Shown piece after piece: positions 22,554 to 22,643 of a DNA stretch of 22,643 bases. The notes beneath the pieces are model-generated. The model was not told where the DNA came from, made no database searches, and worked only from the letters and a program-made list of their open reading frames with translations. Made by a program: the position numbers and the translations under genes. The DNA comes from an uncultured Lachnobacterium sp. (GTDB lineage: Bacteria > Bacillota > Clostridia > Lachnospirales > Lachnospiraceae): contig UQRC01000039.1 in the NCBI GenBank assembly GCA_900543445.1, positions 1 through 22,643 of the forward strand, read 5' to 3'. Each line of letters opens with the position of its first letter. Within the stretch, counting starts at the first letter, position 1.

Positions 22554-22643
22554 AAATTCGGGTTTGCCGCGCTCAGATTTGCTTCCTAAAACGGACGATA
22601 CCGGATATAAGATATTCTACGAAAATTAGCAGTAAGTTTGTCT
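22554..22643 (+). repeat. Dispersed ~90-bp repeat, copy B (downstream of the second VanZ-like gene)
   Basis: Inverted partner of copy A at 123-209, starting 8 nt after a stop codon and oriented with the gene, just like copy A behind typA. The three conserved blocks are 22554-22581, 22592-22606 and 22616-22643. The core between blocks 2 and 3 differs in sequence from copy A but can still form a short AT hairpin (ATAT-AAG-ATAT). The match continues to the last base of the window, so the true right end is unknown. In copy A the next bases complete an ACAAAC/GTTTGT hairpin. Confidence 0.85.

Noticed and set aside
123..22643. Long terminal inverted repeats of one 22-kb transposon or phage
   Set aside because: The DNA between the copies is ordinary housekeeping genes with no transposase or integrase; a dispersed short element is the simpler explanation.

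Overview
The window reads as chromosomal DNA of a Gram-positive anaerobe of the Clostridia, most likely a Lachnospiraceae member. This is inferred from moderate GC content, strong AGGAGG-type ribosome binding sites, the gene families present (class B pyrK/pyrD, long M29 aminopeptidase, tandem OB-fold SSB-like protein, VanZ-like proteins, papain-type exoprotease with lectin-like and Fn3 domains) and the tight gene packing. No rRNA, tRNA, CRISPR array, phage or transposase gene was recognised.

Layout. typA runs leftward at the left edge from a clear promoter with a strongly foldable leader. Everything else runs rightward. First come a tandem OB-fold SSB-like gene and an orphan CobO-like ATPase. 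A lysine riboswitch with its terminator then controls dapA-dapB. A secreted papain-like protease with a consensus promoter sits 29 nt ahead of pyrC, followed by pyrF, pyrK and pyrD and a terminator. Next is a broken GAF/GGDEF gene fused in frame to an acidic repetitive tail. pyrE follows with its own promoter, leading into a VanZ-like gene, a small membrane protein gene and a long M29 aminopeptidase gene. purE, purM, purN and purD come next, then a HAD phosphatase and a PAS-GGDEF-GAF diguanylate cyclase, closed by a terminator. A second VanZ-like gene ends the window.

How the genes fit together. The core is nucleotide biosynthesis: five of the six UMP-pathway steps are covered by dihydroorotase, dihydroorotate dehydrogenase with its electron-transfer subunit, OPRTase and OMP decarboxylase, while carAB and pyrB are not here. 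Four purine steps (PurD, PurN, PurM, PurE) are present. The lysine/DAP branch (DapA, DapB) is regulated by lysine at RNA level. Several accessory genes (protease, aminopeptidase, VanZ, HAD, GGDEF) are embedded in these transcription units.

Unusual points. A roughly 90-bp sequence occurs at both edges in inverted orientation, each time directly behind a stop codon and in the same orientation relative to its gene, with conserved blocks around a variable self-complementary core. Several intergenic gaps (typA leader, before pyrK, before purE, before purD) hold strong hairpins that are not ordinary terminators. pyrE is separated from the rest of the pyr genes by a decayed diguanylate cyclase locus.
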